Assembly: GCA_054601695.1 (NCBI GenBank)
Contig: BAAHQB010000012.1
Span: 868,001-932,000, forward strand
Source: Amorphochlora amoebiformis
Lineage: Eukaryota > Cercozoa > Chlorarachniophyceae
Direction of reading: 5' to 3'
Length of the DNA: 64,000 bases
Shown here in pieces: positions 1-12,935 of this stretch. Position numbers and translations under genes: made by a program. Within the stretch, counting starts at the first letter, position 1. Each line of letters opens with the position of its first letter. A model generated the notes under the pieces. That model ran no database searches. It was not told where the DNA came from and saw nothing but the letters and a program-made list of their open reading frames with translations.

Positions 1-175
1 TACATGATCATCAGGATACATATATATACATATATAATAATATATATATATATATATATGTAATATGTACATATATTTATATGTACACATCCATACATGT
101 ATATATACATATTTGTAAAGGTAATTTCCACATTATTTTATCACACATACACACCACCCTAAATTAATCCTCCAG
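1..175. repeat. TA-rich microsatellite
   Basis: Runs of TA/TATG/TACA with no exon that I can recognise. It ends in a pyrimidine-poor acceptor at 174-175, in front of the first recognisable fucosyltransferase exon, so it is probably intron sequence of that gene. Confidence 0.7.
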
Positions 176-322
176 ACCCGAAAACAGTTCTTTTCCGTAC
201 CCCTACGACGCAATCGTCGAAGATTGCGAACACGTCACAGACTGTTGAGGAAGGAAGGCTACCTCTCTCAGATGCAACATCCAAAGACCAAACTAAAGAG
301 TACCTTAACTTCTGGATTTATA

Positions 323-360
<38 letters not shown>

Positions 361-388
361 CATACATATGTGTGTTATATGTATTTAC

Positions 389-442
<54 letters not shown>

Positions 443-454
443 AATTTTATATAC

Positions 455-490
<36 letters not shown>

Positions 491-817
491 ATATGTATGT
501 ATGTATATACATCTTTATACAGAAAGAGAGAGAGAGAAATGTTTGTATGTTTACATGTAATATACATTTTCATATATATGTATATATATATGTATATATA
601 TATATATATATCTTATATACATGTATTTATATGTGTAACCTAAGGGATATTCCTTTGGATAATATAACGCCCGCAAGCGCAAATAGGCATATGAAGGGCT
701 TACCAAGGTATCTTCGGCTTAGAGTGAGGGAGTTCAACTATATGTAAATATATATATATATATATATGTGTGTATATGTTTACATATTTATATATATGTA
801 CATAATATTAATTTATG

Positions 818-849
<32 letters not shown>

Positions 850-881
850 GGTATATAAATATACATATATATATATGTATT

Positions 882-912
<31 letters not shown>

Positions 913-943
913 TATATATACCTATATGTATAAATATATGTAG

Positions 944-979
<36 letters not shown>

Positions 980-1118
980 TGTATTTATATATATATATAT
1001 ATGTTCATGTATGTACATATATACGTAGTTGTATTTTAGGTATATACGTGTACATATAAATTTTAGATATACAAATATACACACATTTGTATTTATATTT
1101 ACACATATATAATTATAC

Positions 1119-1191
<73 letters not shown>

Positions 1192-1258
1192 ACGATATAT
1201 GTGTATATTCAGGATAGCGATATGTGGTCAGTTGTGGCTTGATGAAGATGTTTCAAGG

Positions 1259-1293
<35 letters not shown>

Positions 1294-1474
1294 GTATTAT
1301 GTATCTGTGTTCACGTGTACATAAATGTAATACATGTATGTGTTATATTTAAATATATATATATAAATATATATATATATTATATTTTTATATAAATATA
1401 TGTATGTATGTTAAAAGGTATTTCTTTTGTATTTGTATGTAATAAATTATATACATAGAAATATGTGTATACAC

Positions 1475-1506
<32 letters not shown>

Positions 1507-1594
1507 ATATTATATCTTATATATCTACATGTACATATTTGTACATGTACACATTTCAAATATACAATATATATATATATATAAATATACATAC

Positions 1595-1636
<42 letters not shown>

Positions 1637-2621
1637 GTGTATAGATATGCATATTAAAGCATGCAACTGTGTACAGATGTACGTAAATGTAAGGTGATTT
1701 AGATGTAATGTATATATATACACATATATATATAGAGCGTGTATATACATATATATATATGTGTGTGTGTATATATATATATATATATACATCTGAACCT
1801 AATCCTAACCCTACCTCTGAACATATACATACATACACACAGACGCATTCATATATTTCTTATGTATTACGCATACATATAATAAATACGTGTACATAAT
1901 GAATATGTATACACATATACATACACATATCTATATATCATTTTTCCATTTTCCAGACCCCGCCAAGCTGAATGTAACTGTCCAGTACGAGGGGGTGACA
2001 AAGACGGATGCACGTAACTTTTCACCCAAACCCTACCCTGCTCTATAGCCCCACCCAGTGGAGGAGTCAATGGTCCTAGGACTGAGACATGCTGAATAAC
2101 CTACCCTGCTCTATAACCCTGACATATTATCGAACCGTAGAATACCACTTACCTTAAAAATTTTTCTCTATCTTCTCTTTCATCTTTCCCTCTCCCTCTC
2201 TTCCACTCTCATCCCTAACTATAACCCTAACCCGATCCCTAACCCTAACCCTAACCCTAAGAGCATGGGATAGAAATAGGATTGCGATAACGTTAGGGTT
2301 AGAATTCGGTTCGAGATAGAGATTAGAGATAAAGCTTGGGATAGAGATAAGATTGAGATAACGTTATAGAGAGAGAGAGATAGAGAGAGAGGGATGGACA
2401 GAAAGAAACGAAAGAGAGAAAGGGAGAAGGGGAGATGGGAGGATATATATATATATATATAAATATATATGTATATATATAACCCTGTAGCGGCGAGACA
2501 GACGTTAGGGTTTACGGAATGGGTACCCCTAACGGAATCCTAACCCTAAACCTATTATATCGAGCCCCTAACCCTGAGTTAGATGTATGAATATTTCATA
2601 TCATTATGTGTAATTGCAATA

Positions 2622-2658
<37 letters not shown>

Positions 2659-2660
2659 AC

Positions 2661-2714
<54 letters not shown>

Positions 2715-3410
2715 AACATATACCACAATCTACGAAAATATATACCAGTAATACATAATATAATATATACATCATAAATTAATATATCTACAATATATAT
2801 ATATATATATATCTATTAATGAAATAAAAACACATGTATATATAGTATATATACATATGACGCTCTGAACCCTAACCCTAACCCTAACCCTAACCCTGAC
2901 GCTAATCCTAACCCTAACTCAACCTTGGAACCCTAACCCTAACCCTAATCCTAACCCTTACCCTAACCGAGTCAATGGTCCTCGGACTAAGACATGCTGA
3001 ATAATCTGATCCTAACCCTAACCCTAACCCTAACCCTAACCCTAGGGATATCGGAGGATGTCGAAAAAGACGTTTTATCGGTTGGGTAGGGTTCGGTTCC
3101 TCAGGGTTTCGGTTGTTAGATTAACGTTAGAGCTAATGTTAGGTGCGAGATAGAGATTAGAGATAGAGCATAGAGATAGGATTAAGATAACGTTAGGGTT
3201 AAGAGTTCGGTTCGAGATAGAGATTAGAGATAGAGCATGGGATAGAGATAAGATTGAGATAGCGTTAGGGTTAGAGTTCGGTTCGAACTAGAGACTAGAG
3301 ATAGAGAGCTTGGGATAGAGATAAGATTGAGATAACGTTAGAGAGAGATGGGGAGAGGAATGGACAGAGAGAAACGAAAGAGAGGAAAGGAGAAGGGGAG
3401 GTGGGAGGAG

Positions 3411-3444
<34 letters not shown>

Positions 3445-4396
3445 TATATATATAATATATAGACATATATATATATATATGCATAAATTATATATACATA
3501 CATACATACATGCATAATATTTAAACATATATACACAAATATATATATATATATATATGCATATACATATGTATAAAGATACATAGCAATATACACATAT
3601 ATATATATATATATATATATTAACTGTATAATATACATACATATGTTTTGAGCATGCATAGATGTACAATCATATAATATGTATATAAATATAGATATAC
3701 AACAATATACATATTTTGTATGCATACATACATACACATATAACATATACATCAATTACATACAATACACACATACACACATGCAAATCAATTACATACG
3801 TAAATGAATATACATATGTGTATATATGACATATATAATTATATATATGTATATATAAATTTATATATATAATACATATACAATTTACATATCTACATAC
3901 ATTATATATATATATACTATTATACATGTACACGACATAATTACATACATCCACGTATCAATGTGTGTATATTTCCCCAATAATATTTTTATAATATATA
4001 TATTATATATATATATTATATATATATATATATATATTCACTTACAGGTCGGATACGATATGGAATGGAACGTCGCATTTTGGCACGAAAAGACAAACGG
4101 AACCGGGTTATCTTTCAAATTTAGGACGACAAGGGCTAGTTGGAATATAGGCTAGTTGGAATATACCTAAGTTTATGCTTTGAATTACAGTTAGGAATAA
4201 GATTAAAACGGTTTGGTTAAGATTAGGGTTGAGGGCTAGGGTTAAGGTTAGAGTACTGAATTGTATTTTGATACACGAAAAGGTGAAAGGCCTAGGGTTT
4301 GTTTGTGTTTATATGTGTGTATGCATCTATACGTAAATATATATATACAGACATATAAATATATATATATATAAATCCTACACATAGATAAATATG

Positions 4397-4436
<40 letters not shown>

Positions 4437-4513
4437 TATAGTATTATAATTATTACATGCATGTATACATTATATATATATATATATATACATATATATG
4501 AATTATATATACA

Positions 4514-4559
<46 letters not shown>

Positions 4560-4658
4560 ATGTATTTATACTTTTAAAAATAGGAAGTTTAATATGACGG
4601 CAACGTATCATCGAAAGGTCTTACATTTAAAACTATGTTTTTGGTATGCTTATATATC

Positions 4659-4690
<32 letters not shown>

Positions 4691-5357
4691 TATATATATG
4701 TATATATATGTGTGTGTGTGTGTGTACATGTTATACATATATATACATACAGAAGGATATACTCATACACACGTACTTGCAACACACACATATATATATA
4801 CTCATATTTATATGTGTACATATGTAAATAAAAATGTATAACTTTCTGTATTTGAATTTGGAAGGCGAGCATTCAGATTCCGTACTTGTGCACGTGGGAC
4901 TTAGTGCGACGTTTTGGAAAGGTATCTACATGTATGTGTACATCTTTATAAAAACCAAAATAAGTCTATTATTTCACTTTACCTTTAGGTTTGTACTTGT
5001 ATAATGTAGGGAGAGGGAGACGAGGGAGAGACCAGGGAGAGACCAGGGAGAGACGAGAGAGGGAGAGGCGAGAGAGGGAGAAACGAGGGAGAGATAGACG
5101 AGAGAGACCAGAGAGACGAGAGAGACGAGAGAGAGACGAGAGAGACGACGAGAGAGACGAGGGGGAGTAAGTATATATACATATACATATATATACATGT
5201 AATATATGTATATACACACATATATATATAGGTATATATGCTGTGTGTGTAATGTATGGTTTTTTGTTGTAAGCGTTTGTTAGACATTAAGCATACGTAT
5301 ATATATATATATATATAATATATATAATATATATATATAATATATATAATATATATA

Positions 5358-5424
<67 letters not shown>

Positions 5425-5472
5425 ATATGTTCGTAAACTGTAATACATGTATATATGTATCTATATATATTA

Positions 5473-5507
<35 letters not shown>

Positions 5508-5600
5508 ATATATGATATACATATTTATTACAATATACACATATAAAAATGTATATACATATATATATATATATATGTATATATTGCGTGTGTGTGTATG

Positions 5601-5633
<33 letters not shown>

Positions 5634-5712
5634 GTATATATGTATATATCAGGGCTCACCCGCTGTTTTCGACACGAAGCAAAAGCTTAGCGAGAAGGGT
5701 ATGGGCATATAT

Positions 5713-5755
<43 letters not shown>

Positions 5756-5984
5756 ATACATATATGTGCAAAATTATGTGTATGATTACGAAGTTAGGGT
5801 TACGAAGTTTCGGTTAGATAACAATTAGGGTCAAGATTAGACTTAAGAGTTTGCGTAGGGTTAGAGTAAGGGGTTAGGGTTACGGTTGGGTTAGAATAGG
5901 GGTTAGGGTTAGGGAGTTAGGGTTAGGGTTTGGGTTAAAGTTAGGGTTAGAGTTAGGGTTCACACACATGTATACATAAATATA

Positions 5985-6026
<42 letters not shown>

Positions 6027-6188
6027 AACACATAAACATACTTGCATTTAGGAGCCTCAGCGGTCGCAATGATATCGAACTGCGGTGCAAAAGACCGTAA
6101 AGAGTAAATCGCATTAATCACCATACAATCAAAATTTATTTACGCACGAACACACCTAGACATGTATCTAATTTACCTATATACATGG

Positions 6189-6230
<42 letters not shown>

Positions 6231-7183
6231 ACTAATCCTTACACTAATCTAACCCTAACCCTAACGACTAAGACATGCTGAACAATCTGATCCTAACCCT
6301 AATCCTAATCCTAACCTAACCCCTTTTCGTAACGATTTTCATGACCCTCTATGCTTTCTCTCTCTCGTTCTCTCTATTTAGCTCTTTCTCCTTTACTCAC
6401 TCTCTTTCTCTTTACTCTATCTCTCTGCGTGTTGTTCTCGCAAGGCTGAAATAGTATTCAAGATGTGTGTTTTTCGTTCTAGTATTGGAATAAGTGTGAC
6501 ATGTCTGTCTGTAACTCTCTCTTCTTTCTACACTTATATATATATATGTATACATATATGTGTGTATATGTACATGTATATGTAAATCTATGTATACATA
6601 TATATATATATATACACATATATATCTCATGTCCACATGCTTTTTCATTCCTAGATTTGAAATATACACATGCATGTATCATACAATACATGCACAGACA
6701 TACATACGTATAATATAAATATATAAATATAGTATTATATTTAAATGTATAGTAAACAGAAATATACACAAGTAAAAATATCTCCATCTCCTGCCTAAAG
6801 GGTTGAAAAATAGCGTAGGTATACAAGCAGGACTAATAGTAACCCCTAGGTATATGACCAAGATGGCAACCATTATGGACGTTTCAAACTCTGGCTCGTG
6901 TAACATACCAGGTGAGACATTTATTTCCAATTATTATTATTGTTACATTATCACATTCACTATATTGCTAGGTATTAATTTCATTTTTCCCTTCATTGTA
7001 ACCCTAGCCCTACCTGAACCCTAACCCTACCCGAACGATAACCCTAACCCTAATCCAAACCCTATTCCTATCTCAAACTCTAGCCGACCCTGAGCCTAAC
7101 CCATAACCCTAACCCACCAACTCTAACCCTAACCCTAACCCTAACCCTAAACCTGACAATCTTGATCAGAAGTACTCTGAAAG

Positions 7184-7235
<52 letters not shown>

Positions 7236-7289
7236 GCTTACATTACATAAGTATAATATATCTTATTGCGTAGATTGTAGTATATGTAC

Positions 7290-7323
<34 letters not shown>

Positions 7324-7403
7324 CACTAATGTATTAGGGGTTAAGTCTATGGCAGCACCTGGACGCTGGGGGGGAAATTGGTATGTGATATGTACATATA
7401 TAT

Positions 7404-7442
<39 letters not shown>

Positions 7443-7863
7443 TGCCTTAATACCAATATATGTGTACATATGTATGCATGTATTTATACGTTCATTTATT
7501 GAATGCATAGTGCGTGTAAATATATGATGGATATGTATATATATATATATCCCTTTATGTGTAAATATATGATGGAACTGTACATATATCTCTTTATGTG
7601 TAGATATATTATGGATATGTACCGTATGTCTCTATGTGCAAATATATGATGAATATGTACCTATATCTCTTTATGTGTAAATATACGATGAATATGTACA
7701 TATATCTCTTTATGTTTAAATATATGATGAATATGTACATATATCTCTTTATGTGTAAATATATGATAAATATGTACATATATCTCTTTATGTGTAAATA
7801 TATGATGACTATGTACATATATCTCTTTATGTATATTCGTGCATCAATCTTCTTTCTATATTG

Positions 7864-7909
<46 letters not shown>

Positions 7910-8203
7910 AATAATATATATAACATATTAATATATGTACACGTATATAAATAGACATATATATATATATATGTATATAATATATATAAAATATACATAT
8001 ATATATATATGTACATTACTGGAAGGTACAAGAGAAAGTCTCAGATACTAAAAAAATTCCCATTCTACTTGGCGTTTGAAAACAGGTATAAAACAGGTAT
8101 ACTACAGGTCTCTAATATATACATCTACACATATACACAACACACACACATATATATATATATATACATATATGTAAAGATTTATATAAATACATAGATA
8201 AAA

Positions 8204-8236
<33 letters not shown>

Positions 8237-8627
8237 CGTACATACATATGTATATATATTGTATTGTATAGAATTATACATTTACATATAAAAAGTTGAA
8301 ATCTCTACACACATACGTACATATATAAATATATATATAATATATATAATATATATATATATATATACACACATACCTACATACGTACACATATATAACA
8401 GCAACTTAACTGACTATGTGACGGAGAAAGTATACTCAGCCTACTTTTCCGGCGTTGTCCCCGTGTTTTGGGGATCCCCTACGGTTGACTCCATCACTCC
8501 TAGGAGAGAATCAAAGCGGAGAGACAGAGGGGGTATGAGGGAAAAAAGAGAGAGGGAGGAAGAAAGAAGAGGGAGGAGAAAAGAGAGGGAAGAGGGGAGG
8601 GTATATGTGAATATGTATATATACATG

Positions 8628-8678
<51 letters not shown>

Positions 8679-9366
8679 CATACATTTATATATGTATGTG
8701 TGTGTATATTACATGGGGTTTTTTATAGATATGTAAATATATGTGGAATAACAGGTAGAATCTCTCGTTCCTACGGGTTCTTATATTGATGCAAACAAGG
8801 TTAATAATAGAATATATGTACACACATATATATAAATATATATGTATATAATATATATATATGTAATATATAGAGATACCTATTTGTATATATATATGTA
8901 TATATATATATACATATATATATTTATGTATATATATATATATAAATATATATATGTGTGTGTTTATTTATATATTATGTATGTGTGTACATACAGTATA
9001 CGTGTATATCTTGTGTATTTTATGAATGTGTAATTCTAAAACAAAATTTATACATGGATAAGTACAAAAAAATGAAGATATATATATATATATATACATA
9101 TATGTATATATATATGCTAAGGTGAATTATGTGTATAGATTATATTTTGTAGGTCTAACAAATACGAATATGTATGTATGAGTATAAGATAGCACAATAT
9201 ATACATACGTGTACATACATGAATCAGATAACGTAATATATGAGAATCAAAACGAAAGAGAGAGAGAGAGAACTAGAGAGAGAAAGAGAAATAAAAACGA
9301 AAGAGAGAAAGAGAGAAAAAGAGAAAGAGAGAAGAGAGAGAGAGAGGAAGAGAGAAAGAGAGAGAA

Positions 9367-9430
<64 letters not shown>

Positions 9431-9433
9431 AGA

Positions 9434-9488
<55 letters not shown>

Positions 9489-9515
9489 AAAGAGAAAGAG
9501 AGAGAGAAAGAGAGC

Positions 9516-9571
<56 letters not shown>

Positions 9572-9996
9572 AAGAAAGAAAGAGAGAGACAGAAAGCATA
9601 TATATATACATATATGTATATGTATATACGTGTAATATATATCCACATACACATATACGTACACATATGCACACATTTATTTTGAATGCGTGCGTGCATT
9701 TACAAATGCATATCTAAATACACACATATACACATAACATATATACACACATACACATATAGTGTTTGTGTACACAGAGAGAGAGAGAAAAAAAGAGAGA
9801 GAGAGAGAGAAAGAGAAAGAGAGAGAGAAAGAGAGAGTTAAAGAGAAAGAGTGAGAGCTAAAGAGAAAGAGAGAGAGAAAGAGAGAGAGAAAGAGAGCGA
9901 GAGAAAGAGAGAGAGAAAGAGAGAGTTAAAGAGAAAGAGTGAGAGCTAAAGAGAAAGAGAGAGAGAAAGAGAGAGAGAAAGAGAGCGAGAGAAAGA

Positions 9997-10054
<58 letters not shown>

Positions 10055-10962
10055 AAAAGAAAGAGAGAGACAGAAAGCATATATATATACATATGTATGT
10101 ATATGTATATACGTGTAATATATATCCACATACACATATACGTACACATATGCACACATTTATTTTGAATGCGTGCGTGCATTTACAAATGCATATCTAA
10201 ATACACACATATACACATAACATATATACACACATACACATATAGTGTTTGTGTAGACTCACATACCCCATTAAATGTAATATAAATACTATATATATAT
10301 ATATATGTATAGTAATGAATATATTGTCTGCACGTAAAAAAAACACATATTTATATGATACATGTACGCACAGATCCACATTTTAAAATTAGATATATAC
10401 ATAGATATGCAAAAAATTACACATGCAAAAAATAAATACATATATATATATATATATATGGTTCTGCCATTTGCACATATACCATAATCTACTTAGATAC
10501 CAATACCTACAATACACACATACGCACCATACCACATTCTAGTTTGCGGGACCCTTAGAACTTGCCAAAGAACTTAAAGCCATAGCTAACGATCACTCCC
10601 GCTACATGTACTATTAATAACCTCTATCCCCCTAACCCCAACCCTAGACCCAACCCTAGCCCCAACACTGAACCCAACTGTAACCCTAAGCATGGACCTT
10701 AGAGTAACCCTATCCTAACTCGATTATCCTGAGTTTGGAAATTTGAGATATCTTATTGTGCATGTTTAGGTTTTTTACATATATATATAATATATATATA
10801 TATATAATATGTGTACGTATGTAACGACCATACTTCTGCTTAGAAGAGGCTGCAATGACATGTATGGATGTATATGAATGCACAGATATATATACAGTAT
10901 ATATGAATACGGATACATATACACTACATGCTTCTATGTCTGCATAGTTTATATAATATGTA

Positions 10963-11014
<52 letters not shown>

Positions 11015-11589
11015 CATATATATATATATATATTGTATGCACGCTTTAAATATATTTATATAATATATTACGAATGTATACACACATACACATATACTGT
11101 GCATCTACACATTTTTACTCATAAAGATATGGGGTACATGTGTGTGTAAATATATAGACATCTGTATATTATATATGTATATATATATATATAATGATAT
11201 AGAATATATGTATATATCGTACATATACCATATATATATATATATATATACATGTGTTAATATGTATATATATATATGTGTGTACATACTTAGGTCGTAT
11301 TTTGAGTATCTTCCAGATGGATTAAGCAAGTTGTTTGATTCGACTTGTAAGGTATACGTAGCTTAATAAATATATATATATATATATAACGATGCATGGT
11401 ATATATATTCTCATATGTGGCATGTGTAAGTACTACGATTCATGCATATGTATAATATAAGATATATATATATATATATACATACATATTAAGTTCACTG
11501 TGACTAATATTAACACATGTATTATACAACACCAGGAAAGCTTAATGTGTAGGATATGCAAGGAGGCGAGGTCGAAGCTTAAAAGATAA
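176..11589 (+). CDS. GT10 family alpha-1,3-fucosyltransferase, 17 exons, 5' partial
   Basis: Transfers fucose from GDP-fucose to glycan acceptors; GT10 enzymes are usually type II Golgi proteins. Exons: 176-299, 645-707, 1213-1257, 1957-2013, 4048-4138, 4588-4617, 4865-4921, 5653-5698, 6052-6096, 6831-6911, 7338-7380, 8026-8085, 8402-8483, 8755-8799, 10543-10607, 11294-11351, 11536-11589 (TAA). All junctions keep codon phase and give 347 residues after the first partial codon. In order they encode the family pattern: [10 protein letters not shown] (acceptor-side motif), [17 protein letters not shown], then FYLAFENSN joined to [18 protein letters not shown] (the GDP-fucose motif), [20 protein letters not shown] and a CRIC C-terminus. 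Several donors are GTTGNN or GTTAAT rather than GTRAGT. The signal anchor should lie upstream of the window. Exons 1-4 and the acceptors of exons 7 (alternative 4877) and 10 (alternatives 6801, 6819) are less certain. Large introns carry telomeric, GA and 39-bp repeats. Confidence 0.92.
2049..2100 (+). repeat. ~60-bp telomere-associated element, copy 1
   Basis: Contains GAGTCAATGGTCCTAGGACT followed by GAGACATGCTGAATAA, preceded by TAGCCCCACCC. The core AGTCCTAGGACT is palindromic. The same unit recurs beside CCCTAA/TTAGGG tracts elsewhere in the window. Confidence 0.75.
2221..3060 (+). repeat. Interstitial CCCTAA telomere-type tract with TA runs
   Basis: Perfect and degenerate CCCTAA hexamers at about 2221-2260, 2535-2580, 2868-2970 and 3007-3045, broken by (TA)n. 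They lie in the intron between fucosyltransferase exons 4 and 5. No gene is seen. Confidence 0.85.
2265..3425. repeat. Duplicated GAGATAGAGATTAGAG block
   Basis: A unit of about 75 bp (GAGATAGAGATTAGAGATAG, then TGGGATAGAGATAAGATTGA, AACGTTAGGG and GTTCGGTTC) occurs once at 2300-2370 and about three times in tandem at 3145-3345. Both sites continue into the same GA-rich tail with a GGACAGA...GAAACGAAAGAGAG core (2371-2445 and 3345-3412) and then (TA)n. This indicates a segmental duplication within one intron. Confidence 0.8.
2969..3013 (+). repeat. Telomere-associated element, copy 2
   Basis: GAGTCAATGGTCCTCGGACT followed by AAGACATGCTGAATAATCTG, embedded directly in CCCTAA repeats. Confidence 0.8.
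4200..4295 (-). repeat. Degenerate TTAGGG tract
   Basis: Loose GTTAGGG/GGTTAAG units just downstream of fucosyltransferase exon 5, opposite in orientation to the CCCTAA tract upstream of that exon. Confidence 0.6.
5787..5965 (-). repeat. TTAGGG telomere-type tract
   Basis: Repeated GTTAGGGTTAGGG-like units in the intron between fucosyltransferase exons 8 and 9. Confidence 0.8.
6240..6330 (+). repeat. CCCTAA tract with truncated telomere-associated element
   Basis: CCCTAA units surround CGACTAAGACATGCTGAACA plus ATCTGATCC at 6265-6294, a 5'-truncated copy of the ~60-bp element. Located in the intron after fucosyltransferase exon 9. Confidence 0.75.
6985..7165 (+). repeat. CCCTAA telomere-type tract
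   Basis: Degenerate CCCTAA hexamers that begin shortly after fucosyltransferase exon 10 and end at a TA run. Confidence 0.8.
7505..7845. repeat. 39-bp minisatellite, about 8 units
   Basis: The unit CTCTTTATGTGTAAATATAT followed by GATGAATATGTACATAT repeats with a 39-bp period and a few substitutions. It lies in the intron between fucosyltransferase exons 11 and 12. The period is a multiple of three, so it leaves a long but spurious open frame. Confidence 0.85.
9250..10260. repeat. (GA)n arrays with a duplicated 180-bp segment
   Basis: GAGAAAGAGAG arrays at 9255-9595 and 9775-10072. Each is followed by a nearly identical unique segment (9590-9775 and 10073-10255) containing TTTATTTTGAATGCGTGCGT and TATAGTGTTTGTGTA. 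A unit of about 485 bp has therefore been duplicated inside the 1.7-kb fucosyltransferase intron 14. Confidence 0.85.
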
Positions 11590-12017
11590 CTCTTTGTGTG
11601 CATAAGTTGCCGATTATTCTAGTTATTGTCCGTAGAACGTTATTCATCCACTAGATCCATTACGTACCAGACCATTCAAATTGTGTAAATTAACCAAATC
11701 ATAGAATTAGCATTACTAATTACAAGCCATTCGAATTCATAAAATTACTAGAATCACTAGAATCACCAGGGCTAATGAATATATACATACATTTAAAAAT
11801 ACATGTACATGTATAAATTTGTATGCATCTAGGCATGCACGTATGCATGCATGCATGAGTTGAGAATATACATACAATTGCTTAAGTATCAAATTCTTCA
11901 TTTTGTATATTATACTCAAGAATCGGAGTCTAGATACTAGTATATAATGACGGTCGTGGTGAACATTGACTAGATTGACTTATATGGCGTGATTACACTA
12001 GTACATGCACATGCAGT
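11590..12017. other. Convergent intergenic spacer
   Basis: About 430 bp between the stop of the fucosyltransferase (+) and the stop of the oxidoreductase (-). It is less repetitive than the introns and rich in CTAG/ACTAG words. It carries GATTATTCTAGTTATTGT (11612-11629), which recurs exactly at 35026-35043 after another stop codon. No gene is seen. Confidence 0.6.
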
Positions 12018-12578
12018 CTACGACTCTCGTCTTTGTCCAGCGCTACTAGATTTCGAAGCTCTAACCTTGAGCCCCTAAAGTACATAAATATTGAAAATCA
12101 TGGTACGGTTGATACTAAATATCTGCCACCACATACAACAAAAAAATGTGATTATGTACTTGTAATACTATTATGTACGTCCATACACATTTCTAGACAT
12201 GGCAAGGAATATTACACCCACATGCATACTAGGTATCTAGGGTATACCTTTGTACATATGCATACATACACATAGATATAAACATATATATTATATATAT
12301 ATATATATTATATATATATATATATACATATCAGATACAAATGTAATATTATGCATATACTAGATACATATGTGTATATCATGATATGATAGTAAATATC
12401 ATAACTGATAATTAGAATATATATATATATATGTATGTATAATGTGTAATTGTGCATGTATACATGTATATATATATATATATAGATTTACATACATATA
12501 CATACATTTATACATATATATATATATATATATATAACATTAATATACACATATATCAATATGCACAAACATATATAT

Positions 12579-12611
<33 letters not shown>

Positions 12612-12833
12612 CATAAATAGTGTATTTATGTATATTATATACATTATACATATACAAAGCTACACATACAGACATTTTTTGAAACATTTCATTACCATTT
12701 TATCCATAGCGCTCTTCTGACATTTCGACGCGTATTCCAACACGCGCTCAGCCTATGCCAATATATATATATATATATATATGTATATGTTGTAAAAATC
12801 CATATATATATATAATATATATATATATATATA

Positions 12834-12870
<37 letters not shown>

Positions 12871-12904
12871 TACACATATGTATATATGTACATATGAATA
12901 TTAC

Positions 12905-12935
<31 letters not shown>

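Noticed and set aside
224-643. Long frames rich in Tyr/Ile (YIYIYIY) here and across the window on both strands
   Set aside because: They are translations of (TA)n and TATG/TACA microsatellites, open in several frames at once.
4988-5166. Arg/Glu-rich frame after a good acceptor and before a GTAAGT donor, resembling an SR/RE protein segment
   Set aside because: Inserting it breaks the phase between fucosyltransferase exons 4865-4921 and 5653-5698, and it is a GAGAGACGA repeat.
9209-9676. Long RERERE / SLSLSL frames at (GA)n and (CT)n arrays, also at 24320-25503, 31849-32418, 54711-55379, 57622-58898 and 62975-63454
   Set aside because: Compositional frames on both strands of simple repeats; they lie inside introns of genes defined by flanking exons.
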